Assembly (NCBI GenBank): GCA_019914945.1
Contig: CM034105.1
Location: 9,238,001-9,302,000, forward strand
DNA: 64,000 nt
Origin: Typha latifolia
Taxonomy: Eukaryota; Streptophyta; Magnoliopsida; Poales; Typhaceae
Direction of reading: 5' to 3'
Part shown: one piece after another, positions 33,829 through 45,185 of the stretch
How the letters are laid out: each line of letters opens with the position of its first letter
How positions within the stretch are numbered: position 1 is the stretch's first letter
Made by a program: the position numbers and the translations under genes
The notes under the pieces: model-generated
Databases searched by the model: none
The model's input: only the letters and a program-made list of their open reading frames with translations
Told to the model about the DNA's origin: nothing

Positions 33829-36569
33829 TGTAACGCCCCCGCTCGGCACGACACGTGCACGCCCACGCGCCCACACGGCACGCACGGCGCACGCGACAAG
33901 TCAGGCGGGGCCCGTCACGCACAGATACTCTTCTGTGCACATATAATCATGACATCATCAAAAAATATCCTGCTAACCTATCCATGATCACATAATCCAT
34001 CGCCAAATAAATCATACTCTTAACCAAATAAATCTGTTAACATATGAATATCAAAGTCCACAATAATATACACTAGGCGCTACACAACCGGCAGGGCCCA
34101 CACAGGCCACAACAAACCATCAAGATACAATTAAACAACTGATACAAGAGTACACTATGATTCGACCTGTATTATACAAATCATCGTCTAATACAAAAGA
34201 GTACAAATATCAAATACTGGTACAACTCAATTTCTATATAAACCATCATCTATACCATCTCGCATCTATAGCTCACCTCATCATCACTCTAAAATATCTT
34301 CTCAAGATATCTCAGGTCGCTATCACGTACCACAAATCTGAGGGGTTAGAAAAGAAATAAAAAGAGTCATGAGCAAAAGGCTCAGTGAATAGACCTTACC
34401 CCGAATCAGTGATGTCAAACAGAGAGTAAATCATGTACTGGATAATATGAATTAGAAAGCAACATCATGTCATGAATGAGTATATGAATGCATCCTCAAT
34501 AATACATAATTGAAAAGTAGATAATATGTCATACTGATAAAAGTATACAATCCTCGACAATGAATAAACAAACCTCCATGTCATATGATCATCATAACTC
34601 TCTATCACATATGATATATGATGCATGCCGATCATGACCATGCGATGATATCAAATACAACCATATATGATATATATTGACCACTCAATAATTAGGTATG
34701 TCAGATAAAAATGAAATCATATGCATTTCTCAACATCACGATCATCACCGACATCTCGGTATAATATCATCATACTAGACCACTGTGCACAGTCAATACC
34801 CGGTACCCGGTCTCAACATCATGCCCGAAGGCTCAGAGCATACTCTGCCATCCGCAAGGAGTATCTCAAATATAATTATACCCCGCCACCTGCTAGGGTA
34901 TCAACATCCATCCAGACCGGCACACACATAGTTGATAGAAACCTCGTGAGGATAACTCGCCACATATGCCCTGGCGAACGGCATGTGTCCGAATGTCTGC
35001 TGCGCACACAGACTAACGACCTCAGACGTAAGGCCAACAGGATCGCGACCATGTCGAGCAATCAATCATCCACCAAGCGCGTCCTAACCCTCGCGCCCAC
35101 TCGGGTATCCTCACGCTTTCTATCAACTATCCTATCAATCACATTTCATGTTTTCCTTCTAAATGACAAATCATATGCATATATCCAGTACGATAACAAG
35201 TCAATGCATTACAGGAATTAAGGTGGAATAGGAATCAAGAGAAAATGATGCAATGTAGTTTCCAACTGTATCGTCAACACATGCATACTCATGCTAATCT
35301 ATTACATGCATACTCATGCTACAGATCAACTCGGTAAACAATCATAATAGTAGAATCATCTCTGATCATCTCTATATATATCACCAATGTACTCTTATTC
35401 TAAATCAGCATAATCGAATGCATGATAAAATATGCTCGACTATAATCATCTCTAGATAAAATCATATAATCATGCTGGAGGCCAAAACATGCATATACAC
35501 AAATATATAATATAACCTAATTTGAGAAAGACGTCTAAGGGATAAGACTACTCACAGTCTGATAAGAAGACACGAACCACGCATCTCTCACGTCCGTCAG
35601 TCAAATATCAACTCATCGTCAGGATCCACGGGGTCTCACATAAGGGGTTCGGGGTCTGAAAATATTTAAATGATATGATGTTAGCCGTTTATCCCATTTA
35701 GAATTCATTGGTGTAAAATATAATAAATTATTTGATTTTATTAAATAACTTGATATACATTATATATATATAATTATGATAACCTTATTCAATTATTTGG
35801 CAATTATTACTTTTACTTAACTAGTTACTAATCATACATATATTAATCATTATTCATAAATACAAAAGTAATTATCTGAGCTCAGCATTTTATTGCATAG
35901 AAAATAATATATAATAATAATAAGGTGCTAGAAACACATTGTATACTCAAATGTATTAAATATATGCATGTATAAGCATACATAAACATTAATAGAAACT
36001 TATAAAATTTAATTATTTTTAATAGAACTAACTATATAAAATATAAGATTATTATCAATATGATTATATGTATTAATCTAATAAACAGTGGCAAAACTAT
36101 ATATAATCATATGCAAGTACTTATAACTATAATTAATAAATTATTATACTAATAATACTTAGCTAATACTTATGTTAGTGAGTATAAATTATCAAAATAA
36201 TCTATCATCTAGATAACTGATTTACCTATATTTTAGAAACTAAATCATATGATTAATATAAACAAATTAAAAAGGGAGCAATCCCTTATCATAGTGCTGG
36301 GCTCGGCACTACCTGCTACAGTGCTGGGCCGAGCCCAGCACTATTGCAGAAGGGAAGAAAAACTGAGGAAGATGAAGAAGAAGAAAGAAGGAGGAGAAAG
36401 AAAGGAAGAAGAAGAAGAAGAGAAGAGAAGAGAAGAAAAGAGAAGAAGGGAAGAAGGAGGAGGGAGGTGCGGACCCGGGCCGGCGGGGAGGGCACCGGCA
36501 GCTGGTGGCCAGCCAGCTGCCGGCCTCTCGCCGGCGGCTCGGCTCCGACGGGCCCGAGCCCAAGGTAAG

Positions 36570-36635
<66 letters not shown>

Positions 36636-36843
36636 CGAGAGAAGAAGAAAGAGGAGGAGAAAGAGCTCACCGGCGCTCGTGGAGGTGGCGGCGGCGGCGA
36701 TAGTCCGGCCTCGGCGAGAGAGAGAGAGAGAGAGACCCCCCGCAAGCCCCACTGCATGGGCACGAGGCCGGTCACACTGTGGCCGGCCACGTCGTGCCCA
36801 TGCAATTTTTTTTTTTTTTTTTTTTTGGGATTGGGTTGTTACA
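33829..36843. mobile_element. Long solo LTR T3 (3.0 kb)
   Basis: TGTAACGCCCCCGCTCGGCA...GATTGGGTTGTTACA with canonical TG...CA ends and a perfect duplication CGTTC (33824-33828, 36844-36848). It is the best-preserved of the three T LTRs. It holds a hairpin cluster (36293-36342), a GA microsatellite (about 36575-36632), a poly-T run (36806-36826) and a 166-codon frame at 34721-35221. No gag-pol. Confidence 0.88.
34721..35221 (+). other. Open frame conserved within T-family LTRs
   Basis: The 166-codon frame contains RITRHICPGERHVSECLLRT and STKRVLTLAPTRVSSRFLST. Shorter versions of the same frame are open in T1 (19290-19565, minus) and T2 (23368-23649, plus). No known domain is recognised. Because the DNA itself is conserved between the copies, shared openness may only reflect recent common ancestry. 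Function is not claimed. Confidence 0.3.
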
Positions 36844-37532
36844 CGTTCACAAGGGCGTTCGAATGTGCGCTCTCCTGCGTTCAAATGCGACATATAGAAA
36901 CCTTATTCTTTTCTAAAATAAATAACTAGTATAATAAGAAAAGACTCCAGCAAGGTGTATCAAAATTTATGGAGGTGGATATGACACGGGTGAGTGACTC
37001 TCTCCATCACCTATGAAGTCAGCAATTAAAAAGTTTTACATTCACTCAAAGAAATTACGTTACACCAAAGGAGAACAAAATACTTGGAAAAAAATCTATT
37101 AGAGGGAGAAGCGTAAGAAATTATTTTCATTTACTAATGATGTAACTATTTATTGTGTGGATTCTAGAGGGCCTGCAAAACAAAATCAGAATGCCTAATT
37201 AAAATACTCCATATGGCAACACTAGAATAGAAAACAATAACAAGCTGTGACAAATAGATTATACTAATTTTGACATCTCATCATTAGCATTTACTAGGGG
37301 TTGATCTTTAGAAATGAGTGTAGAAAAATTACTCTTCTATAGTGGCACCTCATTATACTGTGGACGCAAATGAAATAATATATGCATTATAAATTTTGAT
37401 ATTTCTTTCTATTCAAAGAACTTCATTACTTATGAATCTTTTATTATTTAAAACAGGGATCTCATATTATTAATATATTGAAGGTATGGCATAATAAAAT
37501 TTATATCAATGGAGTAGAAAACGTGGAAAAAA

Positions 37533-37727
37533 TGGAAAGTGGAATTAACAAAGGACATACCAAGACAACAAGAAGTAAGTTTAGATTGTGATATTTTTGT
37601 ACTAGAATATGAAAATCATATTTAACGTGAGAAAAATGTGGCTTTCTTTGCACAAAGAGACACAAAATGGCTACCAATAAAGTATGCATTAGATATAATA
37701 ATAGATAGTGAATTAAAAGATAAATGA
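37533..37727 (+). pseudogene. Ulp1/C48-like cysteine peptidase, C-terminal remnant
   Basis: One frame reads WKVELTKDIPRQQEVSLDCD then IFVLEYENHI, a single stop (37623-37625), then REKNVAFFAQRDTKWLPIKY and ALDIIIDSELKDK to a stop at 37725. The Q...DCGxFV catalytic pattern of SUMO-type (C48) peptidases is recognisable, with the G after Cys replaced by D. In plants this domain is common both in host deSUMOylases and in transposons of the Mutator and CACTA types; the surroundings favour a transposon. The upstream His and Asp catalytic parts were not found. Confidence 0.55.
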
Positions 37728-37832
37728 GGTCAATATACTTGTGTTATTTAACGAAAAAATATCACAGAGGTCTTGTTACTTTCCAAGGATAAACATTAGG
37801 ATGTGCATTTATTTGTTAACTATGCATTTACA

Positions 37833-37835
<3 letters not shown>

Positions 37836-37905
<70 letters not shown>
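37836..37905. repeat. (AT)n microsatellite
   Basis: An uninterrupted AT dinucleotide run of about 70 bp. Confidence 0.97.
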
Positions 37906-37909
<4 letters not shown>

Positions 37910-38540
37910 ATATTATTTTAAATTTATGCATTTCTCTCTTTCAAATAGATTTGGTGGTTGTTGATAATCTAGTTTTAGATATTGTACAAATGGATATGGA
38001 GATACTGTACAAATGGACATACATAAATGTATGTATTTTTCTCTTTTAAGATTTGAAGGTATGATAATCCAATTGATACATATTTGATACATAAAGAGAA
38101 GTGTGAATGAAGACTAAAAATAATTTTTTTTGTTACTGTCTTCTCAATTTATTACATTAGACTAAAATTATTTTTGGTTTCTTCACTCTAGAGATTAGTT
38201 TGTTTGATTGGAGCTGGGCAATTTATATGCAAGTTGAAAAGGATGAGAAAAGTCATGGTTTAGTTAGCAATTCCATTTTGTATTCATTTTTCAAAGGTGT
38301 TTGGAAAAAAATAATTTTGAATGTTTGTATTAAATTCTATTTAAATTTTTAGATCATTTAATGCAATTGTTATTTTTCCTATGAATTAATAACGATGTAG
38401 TTCAAAATAGTAAATTGTTGTAATATAATTCAAAAACAATATATTGATGTTCATGTTTAATTTTAGTAATTTTGATGGTTTTCGGATAGGTAGTGTAATA
38501 GCATTGTTTGTGGGTTTATAATCTTTTACTTGTCTTAAAT

Positions 38541-38880
38541 TTGTGGGCTTACTATGCAATTTGCGGGCTTAATTATGAAGAAATCACCAATTGTGTTCCA
38601 TTTACGGGCTTAATCACAAGTATTATGTTCCATTTGCAGGCTTAATAATTAAGCATTGTGTATAGTTTGTGGGCTTAATTATAATAATTGTGTTTTGTTT
38701 ATGGGCTTAATCGCAAGAATTGTATTCAGATTGCGGGCTTGATTTGCAAGCTTAATAGTCAAGCATTATGCTCCGTTTGTAGGCTAAATAATACGAATTG
38801 TGTTTAATTTGCGAGCTTCGTAGTCAAACATTATGTTTTGTTTGCTGGCTCGGTTACAAGAATTGTATTTAGTTTGTGTT
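38541..38880. repeat. 32-33-bp degenerate minisatellite
   Basis: Core TTGCGGGCTTAAT recurs at 38541, 38561, 38602, 38634, 38667, 38699, 38731, 38777, 38809 and 38842; after the first two, spacing is 32-33 bp with one 41- and one 46-bp step. Between the cores lies an AAGAATTGTGTTT-like stretch. No LTR or gene is associated. Confidence 0.85.
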
Positions 38881-39972
38881 CCTTTCTCTCGACTGCAAGA
38901 AGCTGGATCAACAACTCTTCATTCTTCTTTCTACTTTCTCATTTCTTGGTTGGCTCCATTCTAGAGAATTTCTTTTTAATTTCCATAATTGTTAATTCTC
39001 GCTTGTCAATTTTCTCTACATTTTGGCTAAAATCTTTGACTCAAGGAGATATGAGAGTATTAATCCAAGAAAAGAAATCACAAGAGTTTTCTTTCTACAC
39101 ATACAACAAATCTGATATTTGATTAGAAAAAAAAATGTAATAGGATATGCAACAATATATTATCTACCTTAAAGCGCATGCATACCAGAAATCTCCTTCT
39201 CAAGTTATTTTTAGTATAAGAAGTCCTAATAATAGCTCTTAATCCACAATGACAAAGCATTTTCAAGAGAGGGGCATTTGGTGTTGCTACTGCTTGCTAG
39301 AAGCAATGTTGTTGGGAAGATATAGAAAATTAGGATGAAGAAACTTAAGGCTTAGGAAAGGAAATTGGCTAGGAAAAAAGAGCGGAAGCCATTTTGTAAT
39401 TCATCTAAGGAAGGAGATGAGGGCAAAATTATCTTAAAAATATTCTTTTTACTAACATGAGGGTAATTTCATTTATATGAAAATAATAAACTATTCATGT
39501 GTTTGCCATGTGAGTTTTAACTCACGGAATGCTAACAGATGGGTTTAATTGTAGCATTTTAAAAATATAGAGGAATATTTGTATGCTTTTATAGTACAGA
39601 GGGACAAAGTGATACGAGGTCAAAGTATAGAGAGGAAAAGGGTAATTAAGCCTTAAATTTTTTGTATTTAGAAGTATTGGAATATACTCATTTCGTTAAC
39701 AATTGTTAGGATAAAACTAAACTAAGATATTTTTTTGAGGCATTAAAAGTAAGATGCAAGATTGAACAGTAAATATCAATATATATATATATACACGATG
39801 TAAATGATAATAAAAATAAAAGATAATATGTTTTTACAAAAAATTTCAATAAAATATTTGGATGGCAAATTGGATATTATATCCTTTTCATATTATTGGC
39901 ATGCAGATAGGAGCCAATCTTCATTTGTATATAACTCAGATCAAATACGGGTATGAAAATTACGACTATTCC
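38881..39972. other. AT-rich non-coding stretch
   Basis: No recognisable gene or element end. It contains short AT microsatellites (around 39780) and homopolymer runs only. Confidence 0.5.
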
Positions 39973-41284
39973 TGAAACACCCAAACCTCTAAATACACGT
40001 GTATACCACATGAGTAAATCCCCCCACGTAGTATAACACGTGACCTATTACTAATATGTTTCCTCAAGGCACATAGAAATATAAGTTCATATTATAAATA
40101 ATATTAAACAAATATGAGTCCGGATATAAGTTCCATTAGCCATAATAAGCCTTTAAAAATAGACTTCCAAAATATAACTCCAATCATAACACCCTCGCAG
40201 GGATTCAATACAACTAATAGAAATAACTCTAAATGAAGTAAAGGTAGTTACTCATCATTACCCGTACCTGCTTCCCCTAGCTCTGAAATGATGCCACCAA
40301 GAGGTGGTGAGCACAAAGTCCAATGAATAGAATCCATACAATTTATAACAATGAAATTACAAGTGTATATCTCAATGCATGCCTATAGTTGCTAACAATA
40401 GAATAAGCTTATTTAAATGACTTACAATGAGTTACTAAATCAATAGAACCGATAAAGACTACAAGGTACTATCCTTGAACATGCCAACTCCTAATCATAT
40501 CAGGATAAATCTACATAAGTATAAAACTTGATGCACTCTCTTATTCATATAAATCTCAATCATAGCATTTACATGTTATGCTTAGAAGTAAAAAGAATAG
40601 TTTTTCTCATATTCACGCAAGTCAAGGAGATTTAGTCATTACATGCTCACCAAGGCATTAATTATATTTTATCATAGCTCACCAAGTCATTACCACATAA
40701 TATAGATATTCTCTAAAAATTATCCATCACATACCCATCCATCATCTCACATATCGAGGAGGGATATATACATATCTAGCGGTAATGTCACCCAAACATG
40801 CATGGCGACACTACGTGTAATCGGTTGTCTGTGGCCATCAGACTAAAAACCCCGGTCTTAGGCCCATATCTCACTATCTCTAAATCATCACCGCCTTAGC
40901 AGGATAGTCAAGAGCCCTCAGCTCATTAGTGGAGCCCTAACCTTGCGTCGTTAGATACCGCTAGAGATATATCTCTGCCTTATAATTATGTTCTTACTAT
41001 AATTATAATTTAGTTCTAACCATGTAGTATAATTACCTGAATGCCACTCAGGCTACCGAACTCAGATGTAGGCCGCTAATAATATAAGTCATATATGCTA
41101 CACTCTATCCTTAACCCCGGACTGAGCTTGTAGGGGGCACTGCCTAGTCATAACCCAACTTGCAATAAAAGGGGAAAGTGGTGCTGTGTAAGTCATGTCA
41201 TAGTCATCATGGTCATTACATTCCATATTCACTACAGATATTTATGCAAGAGTTTCTCATACTAAGATACATATAGATCAAAGT

Positions 41285-41515
41285 TACACTAATGCATGTG
41301 CTAACATTAACATTCCTATAACATGATGAAAAGTATACTATCAACAATGATACATGTCAAGATATATCATGGTACACTAAATGTATATGTTAACATTAAC
41401 ATTCCTATAATATTATGAAAAGTACACTATCAACAACTACTCATACTAGGATACATAATAGTTATACTAAATGTATCCGCAAACACTATTATTCTTATAA
41501 CATTATTCTAGACTC
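41285..41515. repeat. About 90-bp tandem repeat, three copies
   Basis: The block TAACATTAACATTCCTATAA begins at 41302 and 41391, with a third diverged copy near 41480. The spacing is 89-90 bp. Confidence 0.75.
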
Positions 41516-41846
41516 GTATAAACTCTACTCGTTCGGGGTCTCTACAGTACTCTAGTTCCTCTCAACTAGCCGGCTCCTCTGGAATCCCAAAATGCTCCTC
41601 GCGTAGTGTCGATACTAACAATTCATGCAAGTAAAGCTGGTAAGGTTAGCGAATTAATATAATTAATTACCTTATTAGAGAATTTAGGTTTAGACATATT
41701 ATATGAGTCAAGGGTTCCCTAGGGTGAGTTTTATGTCATCCTAAATTTCTTAATATTTATGTGATAAGAATTTGTATTTAAGAGAGTGTTTAGGCTAATT
41801 AATTAGGTGGGGATAGGGAAATGGAGCTATAGGGTCCAAATAATCT

Positions 41847-42135
41847 AATTGGATAGGTGGGGTGTTAGGTTGGGTTCCAGCATAGGTGGGGTGTTAGGTT
41901 GGGCTCGAGCCCAACCCAACAAGGCAAGGGAGACCATGGTGGGTTGTAGTCCAACTATAGCCCACAAGGTTAGTTGTGGTGGGCTGGGGGTCCAACCGCA
42001 GCCCACCCAAATCTTTGGTTTAGTAGGTTGCAGTCTACAGCCCACCAAAGATTTGGTTGGTGGGCTACGGTCTACAGCCCACCCTACCTTTGGTTTAGTG
42101 GGCTGCGATTTGAACCGTAATCCACCAAGGGATGA
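41847..42135. repeat. Tandem and inverted repeats rich in GTGGGCT/AGCCCAC
   Basis: A 33-bp unit (ATAGGTGGGGTGTTAGGTTG) occurs twice at 41854-41907. It is followed by four or five ~50-bp units, each pairing GTGGGCT with AGCCCACC across a short loop and joined by AATCTTTGGTTTAGT-like spacers. Several hairpins could therefore form. Confidence 0.7.
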
Positions 42136-43003
42136 CCCTCCCTCACCATCTCCTTCCAAGGGAAGGAGACAGAGGGGGAAAAGAGGCCCTAATTGCTGCC
42201 GGGCCCACGTCGCCGGCAGCCCATCCTCGAGGCCGGTGGCCTACTTCCATCACCCGAGGTGGGTGGTTAGCCGGAGGAAAGGGGAGGGGAAAGAGGTGGA
42301 GGAGGGCTTGGCTCGATGGCAGCAGGGTGTAGCCCGAGCAACGGTGGAGTAGCCGTCCATCCTCCCCGCCTACGGGGGAGCGGGAGCAGCTCGCCCCGCG
42401 GCCGGGGTGGCAAGGCGTGCTCCATGGCCAGCAGCCATGGAGAGGTCCCTCCTCCCTTCACTAAGGGCCTGAAGCCCATCTAAAGAACTCCCCCTCCCTC
42501 CATGGAGCTCTCAGATCGATGGCTAGACACGAAGTTGTCGACCGCCGAGGACTCCGATGACGACGAGGAGGAGGGGTTGATTTATTGAAATTAACGGGCG
42601 GGGGGGGAGGGGGTGGGTGGGTTAGGGGCTTACCGAGGGGGTCATACGGCTTGGCTTCGTAGGCTCCGGGTCCGGGGCTTCGTCGGCTCTGGTGTCGGCA
42701 ACACGAGAGGAGAGGGAGAGAGAGATGGTGGGGTGGAGGGAATTAAAGGAGTGGGGAGTGGAAGAAGAAGAAGAAAGGGAGGACAGTGGCAAGTTGATGG
42801 CGGTTTTAAGGAAAGTTTGGATTAGGACATGGATAAAGTTATAGATAAATTTCTCGAATACATACAAATGGCGGTTATTCATTAACTTGCATAATATTCA
42901 TAACTAGTTAAATAATTAGTAAACCAAACCCGTCTAACCGACCCGACCTGACTCGACCCGACCCCCGACCGGACCCATTAACAATTTAACTTCACTAATC
43001 CTA

Positions 43004-43270
43004 ACTCTCTGACAACTCTCCATCTCTCTCCGTCACTCTCCGTCTCTCTCCGTCACTCTCTGACAACTCTCCATCTCTCTCCCTCTTCAGTTCACCCGCC
43101 GGACGCCGCCTTCATTTATCTTCGACGTCTCTCCCTCTTCATCCGCCTTTCGCTTCCTCCATCTTTCTCCGACGTCTCTCCCTCTTCAGCCGCTGGTCGC
43201 CGCCTCCATCTCTCTCCGACGACTTTCCCTCTTCATCCGCAGGCCGCCGCTTCCATCTCTCTCTGACTTG
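43004..43270 (+). repeat. Tandem repeats in the PSF1 leader/promoter region
   Basis: First a 51-bp duplication starting ACTCTCTGACAACTCTCC at 43004 and 43055. Then a 47-bp unit starting CCGCC/CCGCT and ending CGACGTCTCTCCCTCTTCAT, with three full copies from 43096 to 43236 and a partial one to 43270. The CT-rich composition is typical of plant 5' untranslated leaders. A 47-bp period cannot be coding in tandem. Confidence 0.8.
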
Positions 43271-45185
43271 TCTTGCTTCGTTCCAAAAGGCCTTATTATC
43301 TTCTTCTTCTTCTTCTTCCTCCCCAATAGCCATATCTTATTTTCCATTTTTCTCAAGAAGAACAATTGATCTTCTTGTTTCTGTGCTTGATTGGTTGTTC
43401 TTACTTTTTAAACCTTTCTTGGTCGATGTTTATTTGACATTTGATGATTTCTTAAGTGGGGTTTTCTTTTGGGTGGAGTAAAGAGGGACTTTAGCCCCGG
43501 AAGGAATTGATTCGAGCTCGGGAAGCAAAGAAGCGTAACCAAAGAAGTCTCCTTTCTGTGATCTTCCTGAGAAATAGGTACTTTCTTGCTCATGCCTTGT
43601 AGTTTGTTCCGTTTTTGGTGCTTCGGTGATTTGGGTCATGTTCAAAAGTATGGCATGTTGCAGCTCTTAGAAATAAAAGATACCTCCTTTGCCATTTTGT
43701 GCTTCTTCAATATGCATATGGTTTCTTGTTACGCTTTATTTATTCGTGTTATCTAAGACTTGCTAGATGCTATAATATGACCTTTTCATGTTAGATTGTC
43801 CTACCCATTCTGGTGTTTTAGAATGTGGGTTTTGCCCTTTTGATTTGCTTGTGACCTTTCGCAAAAGGCTAGATAAGAAAAACTGCTGTATCTGTCTGTC
43901 TTCCTTTATGTGCACTTTTTTCTTTCTATAACAGGAGAAGTATCAAGTCTGTCATCTTATTTTTCTTACAGTATAGGAAATTGCAATGGCATTTACAAGT
44001 GCGTTAGTGCAAGATGATAACAGTAATATTGTTATTCAAGATGGCAAAACAAACAAAATGAAGTTGAGGTAGGATAGCTGGAATGATTTTGAGAAAGTTT
44101 TTCTTCAGAATCATTGCCTTCTATAATACTCGCTTAACTTATAAACTTTATAAGTTATAATTTTCAGAATATTTTTTTTCTTGTTTAAGATGCCATCAAT
44201 TCAATATGGACTACTTATTTATATAACTTGTGCACGAATTTGGGTTGTCTAATATATTTACTATGACTGTCACATTGACATCTTTCTTGCCTAGGAAATT
44301 AAGCAACATAAAACCATACCATGCATGTAAATAGTCCATATTGAATTATGACAGTCACATTGACATCTTTCTTGATCAAGCCTCCTCTGCTAGTTGGCAC
44401 GAGTCGGATGGGGGTGTGCCATTAGAACACCTCATGCTAAGTGTTGTGTCATTATTGGCACGGAGCGTGCCGACCATCACAGCTATCCATGCCTGGTGCT
44501 ATAACATTGATTTACTTTTGCCTTTTGTAAAGTATTTGATGACCAGAAAATATTTAGTAATCTTCCATTACACTGGTGCTACTCTAATTGACGCACAGTA
44601 TCATTTACAAATGACATATACCAGGCATGAAACATGTGCAAACTTAGGAGCTGAAGTTGACCTTTGTGCAAGTCTCCATTTGCAGCTGCATTATGGTTAA
44701 GATATCAGATGTATAGTCTCAATTGATTGACAGTCCCAGCATTTCCTAACTCAGCTGTAGCTTGGATAATGTTCTTTTCCAATACATGTATTGAGCATCT
44801 TTTACTAATATTTCTAGTTAACCCTATGCTGTTCTTCTCTTATAACATCTTCCAGATAATTTGTGCCATCCTGAATGAGGTTAATTTTATCCTTGATTAG
44901 TACAAATTCCAGGATGGCACAAATTTCTGTTTTTTTCCCTTTTATGCTATTTATATGTGTCCACGCCATCATGGTAGTTGCCTATATATTTTGCTGTACT
45001 GAGCAGAGATATATTCATCTGGGAAATAGAGATAACTAGTATTAGATAGCTACTTGTAGGCATAGTAATTTCTATGCATCATTGTAATTTATAACGATCG
45101 GGATCCGCATAGGAAGTTACTATACCATGGTTTTGATCTCAAATTTTCTTGGACATTTTGTAGGCGTGTGTATTTCAAAGTCAGG
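43271..45185 (+). other. PSF1 5' untranslated region and first intron(s)
   Basis: A likely non-coding exon lies near 43978-44068 (AG before TATAGGAAATTGC, GT donor at 44069). The adjoining intron runs to the acceptor at 45161-45163. Within it, TGACNGTCACATTGACATCT occurs at 44266 and 44349, and AATTCAATATGGACTA at 44199 pairs with TAGTCCATATTGAATT at 44332, a potential 150-bp hairpin resembling a small inverted-repeat element. Confidence 0.5.

Larger units (their letters stand above)
33526..37134. repeat. 295-bp tandem duplication split by LTR T3
   Basis: 33526-33820 is repeated as 33821-33828 plus 36849-37134 (36844-36848 is the target-site copy). The unit holds the outer 122 bp of the solo LTR 32809-33647 and 173 bp of its flank. 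The copies differ at only a few positions. The second copy is interrupted eight bases in by T3. Confidence 0.88.
39973..42850. mobile_element. Long LTR-like sequence, ends uncertain
   Basis: Begins near TGAAACACCCAAACCTCTAA, similar in style to T-family starts (TGTRACRCCC). It has the same large-scale order as the T LTRs: AAGTCCAATGAATAGAATCC (compare CTCAGTGAATAGACCTTACC), an AT-rich middle, GGGGTCTC, then a GC- and purine-rich end with GA runs. Sequence identity to T1-T3 is not obvious, so it would be a separate family. The right boundary and target duplication were not found; the GC-rich part fades by about 42850. Confidence 0.4.

Noticed and set aside
36249..36929. Long frames of 226, 194 and 154 codons rich in R/E or S/L
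   Set aside because: They run through GA/CT microsatellites and a poly-T inside LTR T3. Low complexity alone keeps several frames open on both strands.
37741..38049. 102-codon frame with an IYIYIY run
   Set aside because: It is the translation of the AT microsatellite at 37836-37905.
38838..39122. 94-codon hydrophobic frame
   Set aside because: Starts within the minisatellite, no homologue recognised, no supporting splice or promoter context.
41849..42352. 167-codon frame and its 104-codon antisense
   Set aside because: Composed of tandem hairpin repeats and GC-rich LTR-like sequence; no family similarity.
44341..44700. 119-codon frame in the first PSF1 intron
   Set aside because: No recognisable domain, lies between spliced exons, and spans repeated and inverted segments typical of a small insertion. 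Kept only as intron sequence.
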